Shown piece by piece: positions 47,224 to 54,846 of a DNA stretch of 64,000 bases (position 1 is the stretch's first letter; each line of letters starts with the position of its first letter). Source of the stretch: Collimonas sp. OK607 (GTDB lineage Bacteria > Pseudomonadota > Gammaproteobacteria > Burkholderiales > Burkholderiaceae_D); contig NZ_FOKF01000017.1 of the NCBI RefSeq assembly GCF_900111995.1, positions 1-64,000 of the forward strand, given 5' to 3'. The position numbers and the translations under genes are program-made. A model generated the notes under the pieces. The model worked only from the letters and a program-made list of their open reading frames with translations, did not search any database and had not been told where the DNA came from.

Positions 47224-47269
47224 GATACTTTTCTGGCGGATCCGGGCCAAAGATTATCGAAAATCAACC

Positions 47270-47318
47270 TTGACTTAGTAGTTTCTAAGATATATCTTAG
47301 CATCTCATTCAATGAGAT
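47270..47318 (+). promoter_or_regulatory. Promoter with two operator dyads before the PadR gene
   Basis: TTGACT (47270-47275) and TATCTT (47293-47298) are 17 bp apart and form a plausible promoter. A perfect 16-bp palindrome CTAAGATATATCTTAG (47285-47300) overlaps the -10 box, and a second dyad ATCTCATT-C-AATGAGAT (47302-47318) follows directly. This arrangement suggests autorepression by the PadR protein encoded 12 bp further on. Confidence 0.75.
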
Positions 47319-47329
47319 AAGGAAGAGCT

Positions 47330-47899
47330 ATGTTTGGTCATAGAAGAGGCTGCGACCACAGCCGTATGCATCAAGGTCATGAAAGGCAACATCGTGGTGG
47401 CGGTTTGTTTGAGCGGGGCGGGCGCCGTGAAGGTGGCCGTGGCGGGCGCATGTTCGAGCAAGGCAGTTTGCGGTTGGTAATTCTTAACCTGCTGCAAGAA
47501 AAGCCACGCCATGGTTACGAAGTCATCAAGGCAATCGAGGAACTGGTAGGCGGTGATTACAGCCCGAGTCCGGGCGTAATCTATCCGACTTTGACGTTGC
47601 TGGAAGAGTTGGGTTATGCCGCGATAGAGGCTGAAACCGGTGGCAAGAAGTTGTATCGCCTCACACCTGAGGGCGCTGTGTTTTTAAGCGCTAATGGTGA
47701 AGCTCTGGCTTTGGCGCTGCAACGGCTGGAAGCGGCACAACGTGCATCCGGCAGTTCCGCACCGGAGTTGAAGCGAGCGATCCAGAATTTCCGCATGGCG
47801 CTGCATACAAGGCTGGAAAAAGGCGAACTCAGCCAGGAACAGATCCGCGCCATTGTCGATGCTATCGACCTGGCGGCGGTGAAGATCGAACGGACCTGA
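47330..47899 (+). CDS. PadR-family transcriptional regulator, YqjI-like
   Basis: A 189-residue regulator. The first 40 residues are rich in His, Gly and Arg (MFGHRRGCDHSRMHQGHERQ onwards), as in YqjI-type members whose N-terminus binds metal such as nickel. The PadR winged helix follows: FEQGSLRLVILNLLQ, KPRHGYEVIKAIEEL, YSPSPGVIYPTLTLLEELGY (in outline). The C-terminus is helical. AAGGAAG precedes the ATG. Autoregulation through the adjoining dyads is likely; metal response is inferred from the N-terminus. Confidence 0.88.
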   Translation: MFGHRRGCDHSRMHQGHERQHRGGGLFERGGRREGGRGGRMFEQGSLRLVILNLLQEKPRHGYEVIKAIEELVGGDYSPSPGVIYPTLTLLEELGYAAIEAETGGKKLYRLTPEGAVFLSANGEALALALQRLEAAQRASGSSAPELKRAIQNFRMALHTRLEKGELSQEQIRAIVDAIDLAAVKIERT

Positions 47900-47918
47900 C
47901 TGGCCCGGAGCAGGCAGG

Positions 47919-49361
47919 TTAATCGCGTGCCGGCGCGATCATTTCCGCATAGTCATACAAGGCGCCTAGAATTTCTTCGCCACGTTCGTCTGTGGACTCC
48001 GATAAATTATCGATCTCCTCAAACAGCATATCCACCGTGCGCGCCTTGCCTTCGCCATCGAACAGGCGGGCGGCGCGGTGCTCTTCCCAGCGCTGCTGGT
48101 CTTCTGCCGTCAGGGTTTCAGGGAAGTTGCGGGCGCGGTAGCGGAATGTCAGTTCTTCGAGGCGCTGATCGTCAAAGCTGATAGATGCAGCATGGGCAGC
48201 GGCCAGCTTTTGCGGCGGCAGCGCACACAGTTCATTCAATTTGCGGCGATCGTTATTGCCGATGAAACCGCCATACAAGTCTTCGTCGACATCGTTGGCC
48301 GCTTCTTCCGGACGCTGGAAAACCTGGCGCCACAAGCCGCTGAGGTCGGGCGCACGGGCTGCAATTTCGGCATGGCGCAATGCCAGCGGAATATCTATGC
48401 CCCAGCGCGTCGCCATGTCTGCAGACAGCGTTTGCAGTTTGTTGATCACCATCGGCGATTTATTCAGATGCACCGATTTCAACGGCAAACGCGTTACGCC
48501 TTCAGGTAAAGCATCGGTTTTGCTGAACAGTCGGGTACGCACGGTATCCGCATCCATGGAAAATAGTTCGCTGGGATCAAACGTCAGATCCCAGGCCAGT
48601 ATTTCATTCTTGTTGGTGGGGTGTACGCCGATTGGCCACATGACCGCGAGGCAGCCGCGTTCGGCCGGGAACATGCCGGAAATATGTAGGAACGGGCGTG
48701 GCGTCGGCAAGCCGATTTCGGCGCCGACGCGATCTTTCTTGTGTAGCGCGAGGCAGAAATCGAATAATTTCGGCTGATGTTGGCGGATCAGGCGCGCCAG
48801 GGCTATCGTCGCCCGCACGTCGGACAGCGCATCGTGCGCGGCTTCGTGGCTGAGGTCGTTGGCGGCGGTCAGGTGCTCCAGGCGAAAACTCGGCCGTCCC
48901 TCATCGTTGACAGGCCACTGTATGCCGTCGGGGCGCAGGGCGTAAGCGGTGCGCACCACATCCAGGATGTCCCAGCGGCCGCACTGGTTTTGCCATTCGC
49001 GCGCATAAGGGTCGATCAGGTTGCGCCAGAACAGGAAACGCGTGACCTCGTCGTCAAACCGGATCGTGTTGTAGCCGACGCCTATGGTGCCCGGCTCAGA
49101 AAATGCCTTCTCAATCTGTGCCGCGAACTGGTATTCGGGAACGCCACGTTCCAGGCATACCTGCGGCGTGATGCCGGTAATCAGGCAGGACTGGGGATCC
49201 GGCAGGAAATCATTTGCTGGTTGGCAATACAGCATGATCGGTTCGCCGATTTCATTCAATTCGGCATCCGTGCGGATTGCCGCAAATTGGGCCGGACGGT
49301 CACGTCGCGGCTGGATGCCAAAAGTTTCGTAGTCGTGCCAGAGGAAGGTATGCGTGGACAT
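47919..49361 (-). CDS. sbcB: Exodeoxyribonuclease I
   Basis: A 480-residue 3'-5' single-strand DNA exonuclease of the DEDD class. Acidic motif I is in LWHDYETFGIQP, the middle acidic site in GYNTIRFDDEVTRFLFWRN, and the last in HDALSDVRATIALARL. The SH3-like and C-terminal helical regions continue to the end. It acts in recombination and repair. It converges with the PadR gene (19-bp gap). Confidence 0.94.
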   Translation of the reverse strand: MSTHTFLWHDYETFGIQPRRDRPAQFAAIRTDAELNEIGEPIMLYCQPANDFLPDPQSCLITGITPQVCLERGVPEYQFAAQIEKAFSEPGTIGVGYNTIRFDDEVTRFLFWRNLIDPYAREWQNQCGRWDILDVVRTAYALRPDGIQWPVNDEGRPSFRLEHLTAANDLSHEAAHDALSDVRATIALARLIRQHQPKLFDFCLALHKKDRVGAEIGLPTPRPFLHISGMFPAERGCLAVMWPIGVHPTNKNEILAWDLTFDPSELFSMDADTVRTRLFSKTDALPEGVTRLPLKSVHLNKSPMVINKLQTLSADMATRWGIDIPLALRHAEIAARAPDLSGLWRQVFQRPEEAANDVDEDLYGGFIGNNDRRKLNELCALPPQKLAAAHAASISFDDQRLEELTFRYRARNFPETLTAEDQQRWEEHRAARLFDGEGKARTVDMLFEEIDNLSESTDERGEEILGALYDYAEMIAPARD

Positions 49362-49607
49362 TGATGGCTAATGTGCTTGAGGGAGGTGCAGCAGTTTACA
49401 GGCATCTTTCCATGCCTGTATAGCAGTTTTGCAACGGTTAAGCCAAATCATAAGACGCACCAAAAATGGGCTTTTAGCCCCTTAAATTCACCAAAATGAT
49501 AACTGCTATTGGCAATCGAAATTGGATAATTAATGGGAAAACGCTATTCTGATTGTGCGACGCAACAATTGGCTTGCGGTGAACGCAAAACGAAAGAGGA
49601 AATCATC

Positions 49608-49853
49608 ATGTCTACAATGACAATCAGCAACAGTTCTAGCATTGCCCGTCCAGCTACTTCGGTACAAGCTGCCAGCGTTTTCAGCAGTGTCGCCGCTTTC
49701 TTCAAGCGCCTCGGCAATGCTTATGAGCGTTCGGAAGCAGCACGTAAAGAAGCTTACCTGGCAGAAGCAGTCGACCTGTATGACCTGGAATATCGTATGC
49801 AACGCCTGGACCGTGAAAGCGCCCAGACAGCAGCATGGATCAAGGGTTTCTAA
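49608..49853 (+). CDS. DUF3563 family small protein
   Basis: An 81-residue protein. The C-terminal half (FKRLGNAYERSEAARKEAYL, then AEAVDLYDLEYRMQRLDRES) is the DUF3563 pattern, common in Burkholderiales. AGAGGA lies seven bases before the ATG, supporting the short form. It is a single gene with no obvious partner. Function is unknown. Confidence 0.85.
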   Translation: MSTMTISNSSSIARPATSVQAASVFSSVAAFFKRLGNAYERSEAARKEAYLAEAVDLYDLEYRMQRLDRESAQTAAWIKGF

Positions 49854-50052
49854 GTTTGAGGTATAGCTTTAGGCATAGCGTCAGGTTTTGCGGCAGCAAA
49901 TTGCTGGCAGTAAGTTGTAAATAGTAGTTCAGTATCATGCAGTTCATCTATATCACTGCGTAGCAGTCGGGCATCCCACCGGCATTGGCCGTCAGATCGG
50001 GTTGCCCTGCTGCTCACACAGTGCATTTCTGTACACAATTCCTGGTATTAAT

Positions 50053-50355
50053 TCAGTTTGATTCCGCGACTAGCGTGAAATGCTCGACCACCGGCGCTAC
50101 TGCGAAAAATGGCCCGACCACCGCACGCCATTCGGCAAATGCCGGCGATTCGCGAAAGTCGACTGTATGGTTTTCCAGTGTTTGCCAGGAAATCGTCAGC
50201 ACATAACGTTCCGGCGATTCAATTCCCTTATGTACCTTGAAACCGGCAAAACCTTTGGCTTTGCTGATGATTTGTTCAACTCCGCGTTGAATGGCGGCAT
50301 CAAATTCCTGTTGTTTACCGGGTTGGATGCGGATATCGGCTAATTCGAGAATCAT
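50053..50355 (-). CDS. Antibiotic-biosynthesis-monooxygenase (ABM) domain protein
   Basis: A 100-residue ferredoxin-like dimeric alpha/beta-barrel protein. MILELADIRIQPGKQQEFDA, GFKVHKGIESPERYVLTISW and ENHTVDFRESPAFAEWR are typical of ABM proteins. The start was taken at MILEL, the usual family start; an in-frame ATG four codons earlier is possible. The physiological role of small ABM proteins is generally unknown. Confidence 0.85.
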   Translation of the reverse strand: MILELADIRIQPGKQQEFDAAIQRGVEQIISKAKGFAGFKVHKGIESPERYVLTISWQTLENHTVDFRESPAFAEWRAVVGPFFAVAPVVEHFTLVAESN

Positions 50356-50477
50356 GTGGGTTTCCATCGTTGTTGGTTGGCGGAATCTGGATTGTCGCAT
50401 TTTTAGCGGCAATCAACCTTTGTGGATTCCCTGCTGATTGACTATGCTGAAAGCATAACCAGTCATAGGAGACCATC

Positions 50478-50996
50478 ATGTTGGGCAGACAACGACTTTA
50501 TTTCATGTTGCCGGACGTTTCCAGTGCACGCAGCACACTAGATGAATTGCTGTTGGCCCGGGTCGGGATTAGGCACATTCACTTCTGGGGCGCTGACGGG
50601 ACATTGCCGGCAGATATGCCTGAAGCCAATGTGTTACACAAAACCGACCTTGCCAATGGAGCAGAAATAGGTTTGCTGGCGGGCGGTGTGCTAGGTCTGC
50701 TGTTGGGCATGTGGCTGGTGTATTTCCCTCCGGAGTGGGTGCACCTGAACTGGCTGGCGTTGGTGGGTCTGACGCTGGCCGGAGCGGTGCTGGGTAGCTG
50801 GATGTCAGGAATGGCGGCGGCGGCGCTGCCCAACTCTCGTCTGAAAGCGTTCCATGCGGGGATTGAAGAGGGTAAGATCCTGCTCCTGGTCGACGTCCCG
50901 TTCAAACGGGTGCCGGAAATAGAGCAGTTAATCGAGAAGCGTCATCCGGAAGCCGCTTTCTCTGGCGTGGAAAAACATCTTCCGGTCTTTCCATAA
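50478..50996 (+). CDS. DUF1269-like small membrane protein
   Basis: A 172-residue protein with two adjacent glycine-rich helices (about 62-82 and 90-115; LLAGGVLGLLLGMWLVYF is the first). The N-terminal part resembles a small sensory alpha/beta domain (RLYFMLPDVSSARSTLDELL) and a similar part follows the helices (KILLLVDVPFKRVPEIEQLI). Function is unknown. The gene is followed directly by a strong terminator. Confidence 0.75.
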   Translation: MLGRQRLYFMLPDVSSARSTLDELLLARVGIRHIHFWGADGTLPADMPEANVLHKTDLANGAEIGLLAGGVLGLLLGMWLVYFPPEWVHLNWLALVGLTLAGAVLGSWMSGMAAAALPNSRLKAFHAGIEEGKILLLVDVPFKRVPEIEQLIEKRHPEAAFSGVEKHLPVFP

Positions 50997-51018
50997 TTTC
51001 ATCGGACTAGCGATAACG

Positions 51019-51049
51019 AACACCGGCCATCCCGCCGGTGTTTTTTTTT
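51019..51049 (+). terminator. Rho-independent terminator
   Basis: AACACCGGC and GCCGGTGTT form a nine-pair stem (51019-51027 and 51034-51042) with a short loop, running into a nine-base T tract (51041-51049). It lies 23 bp after the membrane-protein gene. Confidence 0.9.
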
Positions 51050-51164
51050 GCCGGTTGCGCGGTAATTCTTTCCTGATTCTTTGCTGATCGATTGTTATTT
51101 TGTGGTTAGGTTCGTACACTAGCTTCCGGTTAAAAACAAAATCAAACATACAGGGAGGAAATGC

Positions 51165-52463
51165 ATGGCAGCTTCTTATTTTCCCAAATGGCGTCTGCGC
51201 GCCAGCACTGCGGACGGGCAGGGACAGGTTATTGCTGCCGACGAGCGTTTGCCGTGGCCGCAAACATTCGCCATGGGAGTGCAGCACGTTGTAGCGATGT
51301 TCGGTTCGACGGTGCTGGCGCCGCTGCTGATGGGCTTCGATCCGAACCTGGCGATTTTCATGTCAGGCATCGGCACTTTGCTGTTCTTTGTCCTGGTGGG
51401 TGGCCGGGTGCCGAGTTACCTTGGATCCAGCTTTTCTTTCATCGGCCTTGTGATCGCGGTTAGCGCTTACGGCGGCCACGGGCTCAATCCCAACCTTGGC
51501 GTTGCGCTGGGCGGCATCATTGCCTGCGGCGTGGTGTATGCGCTGATCGGCTTGCTGGTAATGGCGATCGGTACGCGCTGGATCGAAACGCTGATGCCGC
51601 CGGTAGTCACCGGTGCAGTGGTGGCAGTGATCGGGCTCAATCTGGCGCCGATTGCTGTGAAGGGCGTCAGCGGCAATAATTTCGATGCCTGGATGGCGCT
51701 GGGGACGGTCTTGTGCGTCGGCGGCGTTGCCGTGTTTGCGCGCGGCATGCTGCAACGGCTGCTGATATTGGTCGGCTTGATGCTGGCATACGTGATTTAT
51801 GCGGTGCTGACAAATGGCGCCGGGCTAGGTAAGCCGATTGATTTCGGCATCGTTGCGAATGCCGCCTGGTTCGGCATCCCGCATTTTTCCGCGCCGGTCT
51901 TCAAGGCCGATGCGATGGCTTTGCTGGCGCCGATTGCGATTATCCTGGTGGCGGAAAACCTGGGCCATATCAAGGCGGTGGCTGCCATGACCGGACAGAA
52001 TCTGGATAAATACATGGGTCGCGCCTTCGTCGGCGATGGCCTGGCGACGATTGTGTCGGGCAGTGTCGGCGGCACCGGTGTCACCACTTATGCTGAAAAT
52101 ATCGGCGTGATGGCAGTGACCAAGATTTATTCCACCCTGGTATTCGTGGTAGCGGCTTGCCTGGCAATCATCTTGGGTTTTTCACCGAAATTCGGCGCCG
52201 TGATTCAAACCATTCCAGGTGCGGTGCTGGGCGGCGTCTCGATTGTGGTGTTCGGCCTGATCGCGGTCTCCGGCGCGCGCATCTGGGTCGAAAACAAAGT
52301 GGATTTTTCGAATAACCGTAATTTGATCGTTGCCGCAGTGACCTTGGTGCTGGGGGCCGGCGACTTTACCTTGAAGCTTGGCCAGTTCTCCCTGGGCGGC
52401 ATCGGCACTGCGACTTTTGGCGCGATTATCCTGCATGCGTTGTTGCGGCAAAAGAAAACCTGA
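51165..52463 (+). CDS. NCS2-family pyrimidine permease, RutG/UraA-like
   Basis: A 432-residue membrane transporter with about 14 hydrophobic segments. QTFAMGVQHVVAMFGSTVLAPLL, GGRVPSYLGSSFSFIG and GGTGVTTYAENIGVMAVTKI (in outline) are the NCS2 signatures; PPVVTGAVVAVIGLNLAPIA and AENLGHIKAVAAMTG also fit. Overall likeness to RutG is strong from N- to C-terminus, including ADERLPWPQTFAMGVQH. It would import uracil or a related pyrimidine with protons. No rut or pyr gene adjoins it. AGGGAGGAA precedes the ATG. Confidence 0.9.
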   Translation: MAASYFPKWRLRASTADGQGQVIAADERLPWPQTFAMGVQHVVAMFGSTVLAPLLMGFDPNLAIFMSGIGTLLFFVLVGGRVPSYLGSSFSFIGLVIAVSAYGGHGLNPNLGVALGGIIACGVVYALIGLLVMAIGTRWIETLMPPVVTGAVVAVIGLNLAPIAVKGVSGNNFDAWMALGTVLCVGGVAVFARGMLQRLLILVGLMLAYVIYAVLTNGAGLGKPIDFGIVANAAWFGIPHFSAPVFKADAMALLAPIAIILVAENLGHIKAVAAMTGQNLDKYMGRAFVGDGLATIVSGSVGGTGVTTYAENIGVMAVTKIYSTLVFVVAACLAIILGFSPKFGAVIQTIPGAVLGGVSIVVFGLIAVSGARIWVENKVDFSNNRNLIVAAVTLVLGAGDFTLKLGQFSLGGIGTATFGAIILHALLRQKKT

Positions 52464-52508
52464 GTTCGATTTTTTTACGGTATCTGCGACGAACAGCCCG
52501 AACTAACC

Positions 52509-52560
52509 GGGGTCAGAGTGAACTTTCGCAGGCTTTATCGCGAAACTTCACTCTGACCCC
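52509..52560. repeat. REP-like inverted repeat
   Basis: GGGGTCAGAGTGAACTTTCG begins the left arm (52509-52529) and the right arm (52540-52560) is its reverse complement with one mismatch in 21; the loop is ten bases. Sequences with a GGGGTCAGAG(T/C) core are known as intergenic repeats mobilised by REP-associated tyrosine transposases. No such transposase gene is in the window. It marks the left border of the accessory block. Confidence 0.75.
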
Positions 52561-52639
52561 GCTTAGTGGACCACGGAGCAAAAGTAGTAAAACGGAAAGA
52601 AACAGACAGGCTTCTTAGCGCTTGACAGGGGCAGCAGCA

Positions 52640-53044
52640 ATGGAACTTCTCGTGAACATTGATGTTGACAGCCTTGAGGAGGCAATTCGCTTCTACGACG
52701 CGTCGTTTGGATTAACGGTCGGTCGACGCTTCGGCGTCAGCGGCGTAGAAATGTTGGGGAGCTCCGCACCGATCTATCTCTTGGTCAAAGCGGAAGGAAC
52801 GCAAGCATCGAGGGCCACCGCTCAGCGCCGTACCTACGACCGCCACTGGACGCCAGTCCATCTCGATTTTGTCGTTGAAGACATCGAATCTGCAGTTCAG
52901 AAGGCCGTCTCAGTCGGAGCGCGGCTTGAGGAACCCGTCGCCACGCACAAGTGGGGGCGGCTCGCGCTCATGGCGGATCCCTTCGGCAACGGTTTTTGCT
53001 TCGTTCAATTTCTCGACCGCGGTTATGATGAGATTGCGGAGTGA
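52640..53044 (+). CDS. VOC/glyoxalase-family protein
   Basis: A 134-residue protein of the vicinal-oxygen-chelate fold. MELLVNIDVDSLEEAIRFYD (first beta-alpha unit), PVHLDFVVEDIESAVQKA and LMADPFGNGFCFVQF (in outline) are the characteristic parts. Members include glyoxalases, dioxygenases and resistance proteins; the substrate here is unknown. The ATG at 52640 follows AGGGG; a TTG six codons earlier is possible. Confidence 0.85.
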   Translation: MELLVNIDVDSLEEAIRFYDASFGLTVGRRFGVSGVEMLGSSAPIYLLVKAEGTQASRATAQRRTYDRHWTPVHLDFVVEDIESAVQKAVSVGARLEEPVATHKWGRLALMADPFGNGFCFVQFLDRGYDEIAE

Positions 53045-53117
53045 CGGTGGAGCGGCAACTGGTGTCGCCCACAACCTTTAACCACAAATCGCTGCACAAG
53101 ATACGGGAGAAGTAGTA

Positions 53118-53519
53118 ATGGCATATTCCACCATTGAACGCTGGCACGAGATTATCAAGTCGCGCGACATCGCTTCCTTGAAAGCATTGCTCGCCGACGA
53201 TGTGATCTTCGAATCACCGGTTGTTCACACGCCTCAAAGTGGCAACGCGATCACGATCAAATACCTTGCCGCCGCCTTGCATGTCTTAAATAACGGCACG
53301 TTCCAATACTTGAATGAATGGCTCGGCCCTCATTCCGCAGTGTTGGAATTTCAAACAACTTGCGACGGCATACTGATCAACGGTGTGGACATGATCACGT
53401 GGAACGACGAGGGGCGGATTACACACTTCAAGGTGATGCTCCGCCCGCTAAAGGCTCTCAACAAAATTCACGAATTGATGGGCCAGATGCTCCAGCGTGA
53501 CGCGGCACAACAAGGATAA
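53118..53519 (+). CDS. NTF2-like (SnoaL-type) small protein
   Basis: A 133-residue cone-fold protein: TIERWHEIIKSRDIASLKAL, LADDVIFESPVVHTPQSG and DMITWNDEGRITHFKVMLRP are typical of SnoaL-like polyketide-cyclase relatives. Such proteins bind or isomerise small molecules. GGGAGAAGTAGTA precedes the ATG. The gene lies 73 bp after the VOC gene, and the two may be acquired together. Confidence 0.85.
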   Translation: MAYSTIERWHEIIKSRDIASLKALLADDVIFESPVVHTPQSGNAITIKYLAAALHVLNNGTFQYLNEWLGPHSAVLEFQTTCDGILINGVDMITWNDEGRITHFKVMLRPLKALNKIHELMGQMLQRDAAQQG

Positions 53520-53661
53520 AGCTGGGATCTCGCTACAATTGGCGTGGCGAATGTCTGCCACAGGCCAAAAGCGGACGTGCAATCGCTATCGAAAAAAATG
53601 TTAGCGCACACGCCCTTGCAGACAATCAAAGAAGTTAAGAAATGCTAATCAAAGAACGCAC

Positions 53662-53910
53662 CTACCGATAGAAAGGTTCGACAGTGCCTTTTACTTTAGT
53701 CATTAAGGGGTTGCCCTTCCGATCTAGCGCCTTCCCGGCCGGGACTTTAATCCATCCCTCGCTGATGCAATATTCCTCAACATCGAAGTGCTCTTTATTG
53801 TTAAGTTTAATACCAACATCATGTTCAAATATGGCAGCGTTATAGTAAGGGCTGCGAGGATCGACTGAGAGCCGATCGGGAAGTGGAGGGCGGTTTTGGA
53901 TATCGTTCAT
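53662..53910 (-). CDS. DUF3297 family protein
   Basis: An 82-residue protein with the full family pattern: PPLPDRLSVDPRSPYYNAAI, VGIKLNNKEHFDVEEYCISE, GWIKVPAGKALDRKGNPLMT and KGTVEPFY. The start at MNDIQ fits the family; an upstream ATG adds five unlikely residues. Function is unknown; the family is widespread in proteobacteria. It reads opposite to its neighbours. Confidence 0.9.
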   Translation of the reverse strand: MNDIQNRPPLPDRLSVDPRSPYYNAAIFEHDVGIKLNNKEHFDVEEYCISEGWIKVPAGKALDRKGNPLMTKVKGTVEPFYR

Positions 53911-54144
53911 GGCTACAATTATCAACTATAAGATTAACCAAAACAATTTTTTTTGCGTGGTTTTCCTAAATCACTTGGTTGACCGCACTCAGCCAAAAGC
54001 TGCCAGCTCATGCTGGCCCGCCAAAGCATGCTGTTCCCGCAAGGTAGCTGTGTTATAAATTCAACTTATTTCGGCCGTGTGTTTGCGTGGTTTGTTTTTG
54101 TTAAGCCTGTCGAGTGTTTTGCGATTTATAACAAGTTAGGCGTC

Positions 54145-54687
54145 ATGAAACATCTTGCACTGGCTGTCTTCCTCGCACTCCCGCACCTAGCGTTTGCCGG
54201 TTCGTCCCCATTCGCGCGGGCGGAACTGCTCAGCAACGGAGCCACGTTGAGTTTGCAACACCATGACGGCAGCAAGCTTGTTGCGCCAAAGTTCGATGAT
54301 CAGGACTTCTTCGACAAGCCGGCCATCGCAAGCAATTCCTCCTATGTCGGCTGGCTCGCTCTGTTTCCAGATCGCGGGGCTTCATACTCCCAGCCGTTGT
54401 ATCTCGTAATTCTGGATCGGTCCAATCGTGTCCATCGCTTTGAAGGCAAGTTCGGCATGGTTTTCGGATGGTGCTTTACAGAAGACGGGCGTTCTGTCGT
54501 GTACAAGTACAGTTTCCCGCACGGCACGACTCCGATCGCCTTTGACATGCGCCGCATAGAGGATGAAAAGCTTCTGCGCCGGTTTGAACTCGACCCGATC
54601 GCCCCTGAAGACGATGAGGACGCAGTTCTTCAAGCAAAAACTCCAAGATGGGCGAGGTGCGCGGCAAAAAGCGCACGCCGGCAATGA
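54145..54687 (+). CDS. Secreted hypothetical protein
   Basis: A 180-residue protein with a clear signal peptide (MKHLALAVFLALPHLAFAG). The mature part, with DGSKLVAPKFDDQDFFDKPA, SQPLYLVILDRSNRVHRFEG and GWCFTEDGRSVVYKYSFPHG, matches no family I recognise; it may form a small beta-rich domain. The start at 54145 is set by the signal peptide, since upstream in-frame codons run into AT-rich non-coding sequence. The gene sits between DUF3297 and the IS110 element in a region likely to have been acquired. Confidence 0.7.
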   Translation: MKHLALAVFLALPHLAFAGSSPFARAELLSNGATLSLQHHDGSKLVAPKFDDQDFFDKPAIASNSSYVGWLALFPDRGASYSQPLYLVILDRSNRVHRFEGKFGMVFGWCFTEDGRSVVYKYSFPHGTTPIAFDMRRIEDEKLLRRFELDPIAPEDDEDAVLQAKTPRWARCAAKSARRQ

Positions 54688-54846
54688 TGTTCCGAACATC
54701 TTCACAAGGCGCTTGACCCATGCCTGCGCTGGTTCTTTCGACGGGATTGATCTTCTCAGTGCCGGTATCTTCATAACCATCGAAGTTGCGCGTCGAGGAG
54801 TTGGGTGAGCCGGTGTCAATGGCGGCTTCGGGTCGAGGCTAATGGA

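Noticed and set aside
40496-52463. Possible undescribed defence or toxin-antitoxin system among the small genes
   Set aside because: The small genes belong to ordinary families (S4, MAPEG, ABM, DUF3563, DUF1269-like) and show no paired toxin-antitoxin layout or nuclease or ATPase defence modules.
54121-54144. GTTAGGC just before the ATG at 54145, like an integron cassette boundary
   Set aside because: No matching inverse core (GCCTAAC-type) or attC-like palindrome was found upstream or after the gene, and no integrase is present.
54563-54808. 81-codon plus-strand frame overlapping the end of the secreted protein gene
   Set aside because: No ribosome site, no recognisable features and out of frame with a well-supported gene.
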